Below are positions 1 to 5,933 of a DNA stretch of 8,787 bases, piece after piece. The DNA lies in assembly GCA_016281165.1 (NCBI GenBank), contig JAEEIC010000096.1:1-8787 (forward strand), in the 5' to 3' direction. The notes below the pieces were generated by a model that worked only from the letters and a program-made list of their open reading frames with translations, was not told the origin of the DNA and searched no databases. Made by a program: the position numbers and the translations under genes. The stretch is from Bacillota bacterium (GTDB lineage: Bacteria; Bacillota; Clostridia; Peptostreptococcales; Anaerovoracaceae). Every line of letters begins with the position of its first letter. Within the stretch, counting starts at the first letter, position 1.

Positions 1-551
1 GAGATGCCGTACTTGCCCATGAGGTCGAAGCCGGCGTTGCAGAAGGCCGATATCGAGTGGAAGACGCCGAAATAGACGGCGTCGGCAAGGCCCATCAGCG
101 GATAGAAGCGTATCGCCAGGATCACGGCCCCCAGGCCTTCGAATATCAGGGTGCCCTTGAGCACCAGCTTGAGCAGGCTGATGAGCCCGCCGTAATCGGG
201 CACATTGAGGCTCTCCTTCACCCAGTTCTTCTGGATGAGGCCCGGCCTGGAACCCATGAGCATGGTGATGGCGGTGCCTATGGTCACGAAGCCGAGGCCG
301 CCCACCTGTATGAGCAGCAGCAGGACGAGCTGCCCGAAGAGCGACCAGTGATCGAAGGTATCGACCACGGTGAGGCCGGTGACGCAGGAGGCCGAGGTCG
401 CGGTGAAAAGGGCCTCCACGAAAGGCGTCGCGGAGCGCCGCGCCGAAGATATGGGCAGCATGAGCAGCAAAGTGCCCAGCATTATCATTATGAGGAAGCC
501 GCAGGCCAGAAGCTGCATGGCCGACAGTCTTTTAAGTCTCTTGCCCTTCAT
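1..551 (-). CDS. ktrB: KtrB/TrkH-type potassium uptake channel subunit (N-terminal part, cut by window edge)
   Basis: This is the membrane-embedded, ion-conducting subunit of a Ktr/Trk potassium uptake system, which normally works with a cytoplasmic KtrA/TrkA nucleotide-binding subunit; no such gene is in the window. The visible 183 residues begin with a basic stretch and a hydrophobic helix (about 12-34). The first selectivity-filter loop follows, with TATSASCVTGLTVVDT at about 50-65 and the filter at C56-VTG-L60. A helix holding LLLLIQVGGLGF comes next (about 71-90), and a second filter loop reads AFCNAGFDLMG (169-179). Family members have four such loops; the last two lie beyond the left edge. 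I chose the ATG at 549-551 because the family begins shortly before the first helix and no other start fits better. No good Shine-Dalgarno lies at the usual distance. The start follows the upstream RidA-family stop by 22 bases, so translation may be coupled. KtrB rather than TrkH is judged from the filter wording. Confidence 0.93.
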   Translation of the reverse strand, partial: MKGKRLKRLSAMQLLACGFLIMIMLGTLLLMLPISSARRSATPFVEALFTATSASCVTGLTVVDTFDHWSLFGQLVLLLLIQVGGLGFVTIGTAITMLMGSRPGLIQKNWVKESLNVPDYGGLISLLKLVLKGTLIFEGLGAVILAIRFYPLMGLADAVYFGVFHSISAFCNAGFDLMGKYGI

Positions 552-573
552 AGACCAAAGCCCGCCGTGTCCT

Positions 574-960
574 TCAGTCCTTTACTGCCGCGATGACGGC
601 GATCTCTATGCGGCATTCGCCCGACAGATCGACCCCGCCGTAGCAGAGCCTGGCGGGAAGACGCCCGGGGGCGAAGTGCTTCACGTATTCGCGGTTCATC
701 TCTGCCCTGTCCGCGAAGTCTCTCAGCAGCACGTCCACGCGCACTACATGGTCCATGTCGGAACCGTAGCGCTCAAGGAGGGCCCTGAGATTGTCAAGAA
801 CGGTGCGGGTCTCGAACTCTATGCCGCCGTAGAGCTCCTCCCTGCTCGCGAGATCCTCCGATACGAGGCCGGAGAGGAAGAGCCACTTGCCGTCGACTCT
901 CACCATATCGCTGTAGGGAGCGCTCTCATCGGGGGTGAAATACACATGTTCGCTTTTCAT
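574..960 (-). CDS. RidA (YjgF/YER057c/UK114) family protein
   Basis: This is a 128-residue protein, the standard length for the RidA family of small trimeric proteins. RidA itself hydrolyses reactive enamine/imine intermediates released by PLP enzymes; other family members have different or unknown substrates. The N-terminal APYSDMV segment (14-20) matches the family's GPYSQAV region. The LFLSG turn (27-31) and LPARLC (101-106), with R104 at the place of the substrate-binding arginine of RidA, are present, and so is the closing IEIAVIA strand with E119. All positions needed for the imine-deaminase site therefore look intact, but the family is broad and the exact substrate cannot be read from sequence. 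The start has an AAGGGA-like ribosome binding site (969-974) eight bases upstream, and a strong extended -10 promoter element lies at 1003-1011. The gene is first in a likely two-gene transcript with the potassium channel gene. Confidence 0.92.
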   Translation of the reverse strand: MKSEHVYFTPDESAPYSDMVRVDGKWLFLSGLVSEDLASREELYGGIEFETRTVLDNLRALLERYGSDMDHVVRVDVLLRDFADRAEMNREYVKHFAPGRLPARLCYGGVDLSGECRIEIAVIAAVKD

Positions 961-1002
961 GACTGACGTCCCTTCCGGCGGGATCGCTGTCCCGCACCTT
1001 TT

Positions 1003-1011
1003 ATTATACCA
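1003..1011 (-). promoter_or_regulatory. Extended -10 promoter for the RidA-family/ktrB transcript
   Basis: On the minus strand the sequence reads TGGTATAAT, a perfect -10 hexamer (1003-1008) with the extended TGn element (1009-1011). No convincing -35 hexamer lies 16-18 bases upstream, which is usual for extended -10 promoters. It lies about 43 bases before the RidA-family start and within the short gap after the glycosyltransferase stop codon. Confidence 0.65.
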
Positions 1012-1035
1012 TAAAAAGTCACGGCGGTCTTTCTT

Positions 1036-2361
1036 TTACATGTACAGCTCCATATTTTCATAGATGCTGTTCATGGCGCCCTTGAGCGAGCTCCTGAACT
1101 CCCTGACCTCGTTGACGAAGTCGAGCAGGTCGGCCGAGAGCCTGAAGATCTCGTCCGAGGGCTTGCGCACATGGCTGTACAGGCCTTTTTTATAGTTCTC
1201 TATCACGATGTCGTAGCGTCTCGAAGCCGCGGCGACCGAATCCTGCCAAGAAAGATAGAGCTCGTCCGAGGCGCAGCGCCCTATCCTTCTCAGGAAGTCC
1301 CTGTCTTCCATGACGCGGGCAAGCAGCACGGCCAGGCTCGCCGCGTTCTCGTCGATGAGAAGGCCGTTGCGTCGGCCGGTGACGCCCTCCGCGGCGCAGC
1401 TGCCCTTGATCAGGACCGAGGCCAGGCCGCAGGCGGCCGCCTCTCTTACGACCAGGCCGTTGGTGTCGAAGGTCGAGGGGAAGAGGAAGAGATCGGAGCG
1501 GCAGTACCAGGCGCAGAGGGCCTCTCTGTCATGTATGGGCCCGGTGAAGAATACCCTGCCTTCAAGGCCCTTGTCTTTTACGTACTGCTTGACCTCTTCG
1601 GCGTCGGTGCCCCCGCCCACGAAGACCATGCGGAAGTCGAGATCCTGCGATCTTAAAGCGTCGAGGGCGTCTATTATGATCTTTAGGCCCTTATACCACA
1701 TGAGCCTGCCGACGAAGAGGAAGACGGGAAGGTCTTCGGGAAGGTCCCAGCCCGCCGTGAGCTCTCTGGCCCTTTCGTCGCTCAGCCTTCTTCTGGGCAC
1801 GTCGACCCCGTTGGGCATGACTATGTAATCGCCCTTGTAGCCTATGGACTGCAGGTTCTTCCCCGCTCCGTCGCTCACGACCCAGATCTCGTCGCAGGCG
1901 CTGATATTGTCGACAAGGGCATTTAGGGCTCCCTCCTGCAGTATCTTCCACTTTATGGCCTTGCTGATGTCGACGTCGAACTTGGTGTGGTAGGTCATGA
2001 CGAGGGGAGCGTCTATGACCTCGCGCAGGCTCCTGGCCAGCGTCGTGGATACTATGGGACAGTGCGAATGGAAGAGCTCCACGTTCCTGCGCTTGAGATC
2101 AGTCACGACCTCGGGGCTGAAGGGATTGCCGGCCACGTAGCCGACCTTCTTCCGCAGATCGACTCCCGGGTATCTCACCACCGGGAAGGAAAAGCCCGAG
2201 TCGTCGGCGTCGGGATTCTCCGGCGTCACCACGAAGGCGCTCCTGCCGGCGGCGTTGAGGTCCAGAGCGTAGTTGACGACCGCGTTGGACACACCGTCTA
2301 TGAGAGGGGGAAAGGAGTCGTTGAGAAGGCAGATAGTGTTTTGTTCTTTATTCTGTTTCAT
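1036..2361 (-). CDS. Glycosyltransferase family 4 (GT-B fold)
   Basis: This is a 441-residue cytoplasmic or membrane-associated retaining glycosyltransferase that moves a sugar from a nucleotide-sugar donor to an unknown acceptor, for example a glycolipid or surface glycan. The N-terminal acceptor domain starts with NDSFPPLIDGVSNAVVNYA (14-32), carrying the glycine-rich loop, and includes the HSHCP (98-102) and MTYHTKFD (122-129) segments. The C-terminal donor domain has VGRLMWYKG (217-225), with R219 and K224 as donor-phosphate contacts, then FVGGG (247-251) and TFDTNGLVVREAAACG (297-312). In that motif D299 stands where the family's EX7E has its first glutamate, and E307 is the second. About 50 residues after residue 390 form a helical tail. 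A longer frame starts at 2409, but its extra 16 residues are Arg/Cys-rich and unlike the family, so the ATG at 2359-2361 is preferred even though neither start has a clear Shine-Dalgarno. No membrane segment is visible. Confidence 0.9.
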   Translation of the reverse strand: MKQNKEQNTICLLNDSFPPLIDGVSNAVVNYALDLNAAGRSAFVVTPENPDADDSGFSFPVVRYPGVDLRKKVGYVAGNPFSPEVVTDLKRRNVELFHSHCPIVSTTLARSLREVIDAPLVMTYHTKFDVDISKAIKWKILQEGALNALVDNISACDEIWVVSDGAGKNLQSIGYKGDYIVMPNGVDVPRRRLSDERARELTAGWDLPEDLPVFLFVGRLMWYKGLKIIIDALDALRSQDLDFRMVFVGGGTDAEEVKQYVKDKGLEGRVFFTGPIHDREALCAWYCRSDLFLFPSTFDTNGLVVREAAACGLASVLIKGSCAAEGVTGRRNGLLIDENAASLAVLLARVMEDRDFLRRIGRCASDELYLSWQDSVAAASRRYDIVIENYKKGLYSHVRKPSDEIFRLSADLLDFVNEVREFRSSLKGAMNSIYENMELYM

Positions 2362-2376
2362 TTCGTGTTCTTTGCC

Positions 2377-2407
2377 GCGGGCCTGCCGGCAGCCGCCGGT
2401 ATCCCGC
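2377..2407 (-). other. Leader hairpin just upstream of the glycosyltransferase start
   Basis: On the minus strand GCGGG (2403-2407) pairs with CCCGC (2377-2381), and inside it CCGGC pairs with GCCGG (2386-2390 and 2395-2399) around a four-base loop, with a small internal loop between the two stems. It ends 15 bases before the preferred ATG. It could affect translation, or it may simply be GC-rich coding sequence if the start at 2409 is used. Confidence 0.35.
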
Positions 2408-2422
2408 ATCCGCAGCTGATAT

Positions 2423-2451
2423 ATCGTATTTTATCACGGGCGGAGCCTCAA
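2423..2451 (-). promoter_or_regulatory. Candidate promoter of the glycosyltransferase gene
   Basis: On the minus strand TTGAGG (2446-2451) and TACGAT (2423-2428) are separated by exactly 17 bases. Each hexamer matches the vegetative consensus at four of six positions. Initiation would fall near 2416, giving a leader of about 55 bases to the preferred start at 2361, or an almost leaderless message for the rejected start at 2409. Confidence 0.45.
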
Positions 2452-2490
2452 GGCAACGCCGGCCCGCTCTCCTTCCTTCGCGCGGGCGTG

Positions 2491-2528
2491 AAAAGACCGG
2501 CCGCGTCCGGGAAAAGACGGGGCCGGTC
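2491..2528 (-). terminator. Intrinsic terminator of the SLH-protein gene
   Basis: GACCGGCC (2495-2502) and GGCCGGTC (2521-2528) are perfect inverted repeats. The stem continues inward through one G-G mismatch with CGTC (2504-2507) pairing GACG (2516-2519), leaving an eight-base loop. Read on the minus strand, a TTTT run (2491-2494) follows the stem directly. The structure starts 37 bases past the stop codon of the leftward SLH gene, as expected for a Rho-independent terminator. Confidence 0.8.
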
Positions 2529-2564
2529 ATGTTCTCTGTTTTTAAAGACTGCTGTCTGCCCGCG

Positions 2565-4379
2565 CTAGTCGTCGGAATTGCCGAGGGTCATGGTGTTGCT
2601 GATGAGCACCTCCCAGGACATCCTCGCCTTGACGCTGCCGCGCAGGGCCTGCATGGCGTCGCCGACGCCGGCGTCCTCGAAGACGTCCTTTACGCTGTCA
2701 TAGTTGTCGAAGACGGCGGGACCCATGGAGACGAGGCCCATTATGCTCTCGTCGAAGTAGCCCCTGTCCTCTTCGGAAAGGGATTCCCAGGCCTTGAGCA
2801 TCTCTTCTCTGAAGACCGGCAGGTTGACGCACCAAAGATCGTTCTTATCGGCGAATCCCACGGTCTTCTCGAAGGCCTCGGCCTGCTTGAGGGAGGATCC
2901 GGCGGTACCGGGATGGCAGCCCGCGACGATCTCAAAATACTCGCTGACCAGCGATTCCGCCTCGGGGGCCCAGCCGGGAAGAGGCTCGAAGACCATCTCC
3001 GGGCTCCTCTCCTCCATATCGTCGTTCCAGTAGACGAGACCGTTCTCAAAGCTGAAGGAGCCGCTGCTGCCCTCGTAGACGACCTCGCTCTCGCTGACCT
3101 CGCCTTCCTCATCGTAGATCACGTCGAGGCATCTGCCGCCGGTGTAGACGAGCTTTCCGCTCTGAGCGTCGAACTGTCCCTCAATGTTCCATTCATAGCT
3201 CTCGCTGGCGCTGCCGCCCCAGTGGATACTGACATCCAGCTTATCATAATCGTCGAAGACGCGGGGGAGTATCTCCATGGAGGCTCTGCCGCTGGCGCGG
3301 TCCATCCACTGGCCGACGAACTGGTCGGGATAGACAGAAGGCTCTTCGGCGGCAGGGGGCTCGGGAAGTTCGATCCCGTTGGTCCCGCCTTCGGCCAGGT
3401 ACATGAAGGTGACGATGTCGGCCCTTCTGCAGGGCTTGTCGGGCTCGAAGCGCGTTCCGTCCGAAGCGGCGAGGCCCGGAGTGTTGTGCTCGTCGAGCAT
3501 TCCCATGTTGTACGCCCAGGCCACGGGCTGCTCGTACCAGCTGCCCTCGGCCACGTCGGTGAAGGGAGCGGCCACGCTCACCTCGGGCTCTCCCGCGACC
3601 CTGTAGAGGAAGGTGATCACCTGCGCTCTGGTCGTGGTGCTCTCCGGGCTGAAGAGAGCGGCGCTCACGCCGTCTGTGATCTTGTTGTTGAAGGCCCAGA
3701 AGACAGGCTGCTCGTACCAGCTGCCCTTCTCAAGGTCGGTGAAGGGACTGGCGCTGCCGTCCGCCTCGGGCTCGCCGGCGTAGCGCCAGAGGAAGGTCAC
3801 GGTCTCGGACCTCTTGCAGCTCCCGTCGGGGGCGAAGACGTTATATGATCTGCCGTCGGTGATGCCCTTGTACAGAGCCCAGTCGACCGCCTCGTAGAAA
3901 TAGTCGTCGAAGCTCACGTCGTCGAAGCGCTCCGCGCCGACGGCGGTCCCGGCTTCTATCATTTCGGGCCTTACGAATACCGAGGGCTCCCCGCCCGGAG
4001 AGCCGGCCTCGATCCAGTAGAGCCTGCCGTTCCTGAGGGCGATGACGCCCGCGATGCCTATGCGCTGGTCCTCTTCGGTGAAGCTGCCGTCCTCAGAGAA
4101 GACGTGGACGGAATAGGAGCCGGTCTTGTAGACGATGGCGTCCTGCTCCTCGTCGTAGGTCCCCGTCATGTGCCAGACGGAGCGCTCAAAGGCGCTCGAA
4201 GGCCAGGCGACCTCGATCTTGTAGACGCCGTCCTCAAGCTCGATATCCATGACGCCTCTTTGCGCCACGGGCTCGATCCACTGTCCCTCGAAGATGTCGC
4301 CCTCCTCAGCGAGGACGGTGAGTCCAGACGAAAGGATCAAGACCGCCGCCAGCAAAACTGCCAAAAGGCTTTTTTTCAT
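2565..4379 (-). CDS. Secreted SLH-domain protein with duplicated flanking beta domain
   Basis: This 604-residue exported protein is probably held on the cell wall by its SLH repeats, which in the family bind pyruvylated secondary cell-wall polymers. A Sec signal peptide (MKKS, then a hydrophobic core) ends at about VLA-EE (22-26). Residues 30-138 form a beta-rich domain beginning FEGQW. Three SLH repeats follow at about 152-201, 212-262 and 272-330; repeats 2 and 3 share FTD-x5-GSWYEQPV, and all three have TFLWRYAG-like ends. After a Pro/Glu-rich linker (338-350), residues 354-466 repeat the first beta domain, beginning FVGQW. Residues 470-604 are a mostly helical tail that I do not recognise. 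The start is secure: AGGAGG (4388-4393) sits eight bases upstream. The gene has its own promoter (4445-4474) and terminator (2491-2528), so it is probably monocistronic. The role of the flanking and tail domains is unknown. Confidence 0.92.
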   Translation of the reverse strand: MKKSLLAVLLAAVLILSSGLTVLAEEGDIFEGQWIEPVAQRGVMDIELEDGVYKIEVAWPSSAFERSVWHMTGTYDEEQDAIVYKTGSYSVHVFSEDGSFTEEDQRIGIAGVIALRNGRLYWIEAGSPGGEPSVFVRPEMIEAGTAVGAERFDDVSFDDYFYEAVDWALYKGITDGRSYNVFAPDGSCKRSETVTFLWRYAGEPEADGSASPFTDLEKGSWYEQPVFWAFNNKITDGVSAALFSPESTTTRAQVITFLYRVAGEPEVSVAAPFTDVAEGSWYEQPVAWAYNMGMLDEHNTPGLAASDGTRFEPDKPCRRADIVTFMYLAEGGTNGIELPEPPAAEEPSVYPDQFVGQWMDRASGRASMEILPRVFDDYDKLDVSIHWGGSASESYEWNIEGQFDAQSGKLVYTGGRCLDVIYDEEGEVSESEVVYEGSSGSFSFENGLVYWNDDMEERSPEMVFEPLPGWAPEAESLVSEYFEIVAGCHPGTAGSSLKQAEAFEKTVGFADKNDLWCVNLPVFREEMLKAWESLSEEDRGYFDESIMGLVSMGPAVFDNYDSVKDVFEDAGVGDAMQALRGSVKARMSWEVLISNTMTLGNSDD

Positions 4380-4433
4380 ATGTCGTTCCTCCTTTTTATA
4401 TCTGCTCCGCGGGGCAGAAGGAAAAAATAAAAG

Positions 4434-4445
4434 TGATCGCTATCA
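4434..4445. promoter_or_regulatory. TGAT-N4-ATCA palindrome at the SLH-gene start site (possible operator)
   Basis: A dyad with arms TGAT (4434-4437) and ATCA (4442-4445) begins at the last base of the -10 hexamer and covers the expected transcription start of the SLH gene, a typical repressor position. With its left flank on the minus strand it matches 12 of 19 positions of the classical Fur box, mostly in one half, so Fur control is only a weak possibility. Confidence 0.3.
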
Positions 4446-4474
4446 TTATATTCCCGGACGCGGGCCCGGGTCAA
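4445..4474 (-). promoter_or_regulatory. Promoter of the SLH-protein gene
   Basis: On the minus strand TTGACC (4469-4474) and a perfect TATAAT (4445-4450) are 18 bases apart, an excellent vegetative promoter. Initiation near 4438 would give a leader of about 59 bases ending in the AGGAGG ribosome binding site. A short GC-rich inverted repeat, CCCGG/CCGGG, lies in the spacer. Confidence 0.75.
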
Positions 4475-4495
4475 GGCAGAAGGACGGCGCGGGAC

Positions 4496-4933
4496 TTACA
4501 ATGAGCGGTAGAACGCCACCGCTCCTTCGACCTCTTCTTCGGTCGGATGGCCCTTGGCGATGCCGCCGACGAGCTTGAAGGGCCCGAAGGTATCGAAGCC
4601 CTGGCAGCGGTACTCGCCGAGCTCGGGGCAGTCCTTCGCCGCCGTCACCGCGCGTATGCCTTTAAGAAAATCGCCTTTGGACGCTCCGTGGGTGTAGATG
4701 AAGAAGACCGGCATGCCCTGGGGGAGCTTCGCCGCGGCGAAATCGATGAGCTGCTTCGCGAAGCCTCCGTAATAGATGCCGGAAGCGAGGCCGACGCGCT
4801 CATAGCCGGAAAGATCGCGGGCCTTATCCTCAGTGACGTCGATGAGGTCGACCTCAAAGGACCTCGCTATGGCGTCCAGAAGCAGTCTGGTGTTGCCGTG
4901 ATGGGCCGAATAATAGACTATCGCTGTCTTCAT
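4496..4933 (-). CDS. Flavodoxin-family protein
   Basis: This is a 145-residue single-domain flavodoxin, normal family size, expected to bind FMN and carry low-potential electrons in the cytoplasm. It opens with a hydrophobic strand and the FMN phosphate loop SAHHGNT (9-15). SGIYYGGFA (51-59) and IYTHGAS (79-85) are the two loops that contact the flavin ring. The tail, GPFKLVGGIAKGHPTEEEV at about 117-135 followed by a final helix, is typical of short clostridial flavodoxins. The ATG at 4931-4933 is chosen because AGGAGG (4939-4944) lies five bases upstream; the longer frame from 4993 would run through the promoter. The gene is divergent from the nitrogenase-like operon (238-base gap), making it a reasonable candidate electron donor to the NifH-like protein. 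That link rests only on proximity; flavodoxins of this type serve many pathways. Confidence 0.92.
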   Translation of the reverse strand: MKTAIVYYSAHHGNTRLLLDAIARSFEVDLIDVTEDKARDLSGYERVGLASGIYYGGFAKQLIDFAAAKLPQGMPVFFIYTHGASKGDFLKGIRAVTAAKDCPELGEYRCQGFDTFGPFKLVGGIAKGHPTEEEVEGAVAFYRSL

Positions 4934-4964
4934 ATATTCCTCCTGTTTTTCCCTTTTTTTGACG

Positions 4965-4993
4965 ATTATACAGGCGCGCCGGCCTCTTCGCAA
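4965..4993 (-). promoter_or_regulatory. Promoter of the flavodoxin gene
   Basis: On the minus strand TTGCGA (4988-4993) and a perfect TATAAT (4965-4970) are 17 bases apart. The -35 hexamer lies within a small palindrome, CTCTT-N3-AAGAG (4984-4996), which could be an operator. Its position inside the longer flavodoxin frame supports the shorter start. Confidence 0.7.
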
Positions 4994-5074
4994 GAGCGGG
5001 CGGCCATCCTTTCGCGCCGTTCTCCCTTCCCCGGCGGGACTTTGTCATACTTTGCCCGATTACGCCCGGCAGCG

Positions 5075-5142
5075 TTGCATCCGCAATGTACTTTCGCTCC
5101 TCCCGGGGATAGTATTAAGCACGGCCGGATAGGCGCTTCCGG
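5075..5142 (+). promoter_or_regulatory. Upstream region of the nitrogenase-like operon: dyad, weak -10, leader hairpin
   Basis: The 238-base gap before the NifH-like gene has no clear vegetative or sigma-54 promoter for the rightward operon. What can be seen is a TTGC-N4-GCAA dyad (5075-5086), an AT-rich patch TAGTATTAA (5110-5118) that could serve as a poor -10 without a matching -35, and a five-base-pair hairpin CCGGA/TCCGG (5125-5129 and 5138-5142). These would suit a promoter that depends on an activator, but the assignment is tentative. Confidence 0.25.
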
Positions 5143-5171
5143 ACCCGAAAGAGCAGAGAAAAGGAAAGAAA

Positions 5172-5933
5172 ATGATCAAGATCGCTATATACGGAAAAGG
5201 CGGCATCGGCAAATCCACCACCGCCTCCAACCTGAGCGCGGCGCTCAGCGACATGGGATACAAGGTGATGCAGGTGGGCTGCGACCCCAAGGCGGACTCC
5301 ACCGGCGCCCTCTGCGGGGGAAAGAAGATCACCACCGTGCTCGACGCCATAAGAGAGAAAGGGAACGCCGTCACCCTCGAAGACATCGTGACCGAGGGCG
5401 ACAAGGGCGTCATCTGCGTAGAGGCCGGAGGCCCCACCCCCGGCGTGGGCTGCGCGGGGCGCGGCATCATCACCGCCTTCGAGAAGCTGGAGCAGCTGGG
5501 GGCCTTCGGGCGCTACGATCCCGACGTCGTCATCTACGACGTGCTCGGCGACGTCGTCTGCGGGGGCTTCGCCATGCCCATCAGGGGAGGCTACGCCCGC
5601 AACGTCTTCGTGGTGACCTCGGGCGAGAAGATGGCCCTCTACGCCGCCGGCAACATCGCCATCGCGGTCGACAATTTCAAGGCCAGAGGCTACGCCCGCT
5701 TAAGAGGCGTGATACTCAACTGCCGCAACGTGGAGGACGAGCTGGCCAAGGTCACGAAGTTCGCGGACGATATCGACAGCAGGCTCATCTCGGTGATCCC
5801 CAGGGACGAGACCGTGCAGAAGGCGGAGGCCCTTGGCATGACCGTGGTCTCGGCATTCCCCGAGAGCCCCATGGCGGAAGACTACAGGAAGCTCGCCCGC
5901 GCGGTGCTCAAGGAGTGCGAAGATGATAAGTGA
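5172..5933 (+). CDS. NifH-like nitrogenase-type iron protein (ATP-dependent reductase component)
   Basis: This is a 253-residue homologue of the nitrogenase iron protein: an ATP-driven dimer with one [4Fe-4S] cluster that feeds single electrons to a component-1 partner. The P-loop GKGGIGKST is at 8-16 and the switch I segment CDPKADST at 37-44. Cluster cysteine C94 lies in GVGCAGRGI (91-99), next to R97, the arginine equivalent to the ADP-ribosylated one in NifH. The second cluster cysteine, C130, lies in VLGDVVCGGFAMPIR (124-138), which also carries switch II. All catalytic parts are present. It ends soon after the last helix, roughly 20-40 residues shorter than typical NifH, which lacks nothing essential. 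AAGGA (5161-5165) lies six bases upstream of the start. The stop overlaps the next gene by 11 bases, so the two are co-translated. The partner subunits argue against nitrogen fixation, so no nifH symbol is assigned. Confidence 0.92.
   Translation: MIKIAIYGKGGIGKSTTASNLSAALSDMGYKVMQVGCDPKADSTGALCGGKKITTVLDAIREKGNAVTLEDIVTEGDKGVICVEAGGPTPGVGCAGRGIITAFEKLEQLGAFGRYDPDVVIYDVLGDVVCGGFAMPIRGGYARNVFVVTSGEKMALYAAGNIAIAVDNFKARGYARLRGVILNCRNVEDELAKVTKFADDIDSRLISVIPRDETVQKAEALGMTVVSAFPESPMAEDYRKLARAVLKECEDDK

Noticed and set aside
2529..3848. Long rightward open frame (439 codons) opposite the SLH gene
   Set aside because: It is the antisense of a gene with signal peptide, SLH repeats, promoter, ribosome binding site and terminator; its own product has no recognisable domain and is a GC-rich shadow frame.
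4934..4993. Longer flavodoxin start at 4993
   Set aside because: The extra 20 residues are basic and non-homologous, and the segment contains the promoter and the AGGAGG site of the shorter start.
5041..5100. Sigma-54 promoter for the nitrogenase-like operon
   Set aside because: TTGCAT and TTTGC occur, but no GG lies at the required distance from the GC.
4547..5926. Rightward open frame of 459 codons spanning flavodoxin and the NifH-like gene
   Set aside because: The product turns into an Arg/His/Gly-rich sequence where it overlaps the NifH-like gene out of frame, and it runs antisense to flavodoxin. It is a high-GC artefact.
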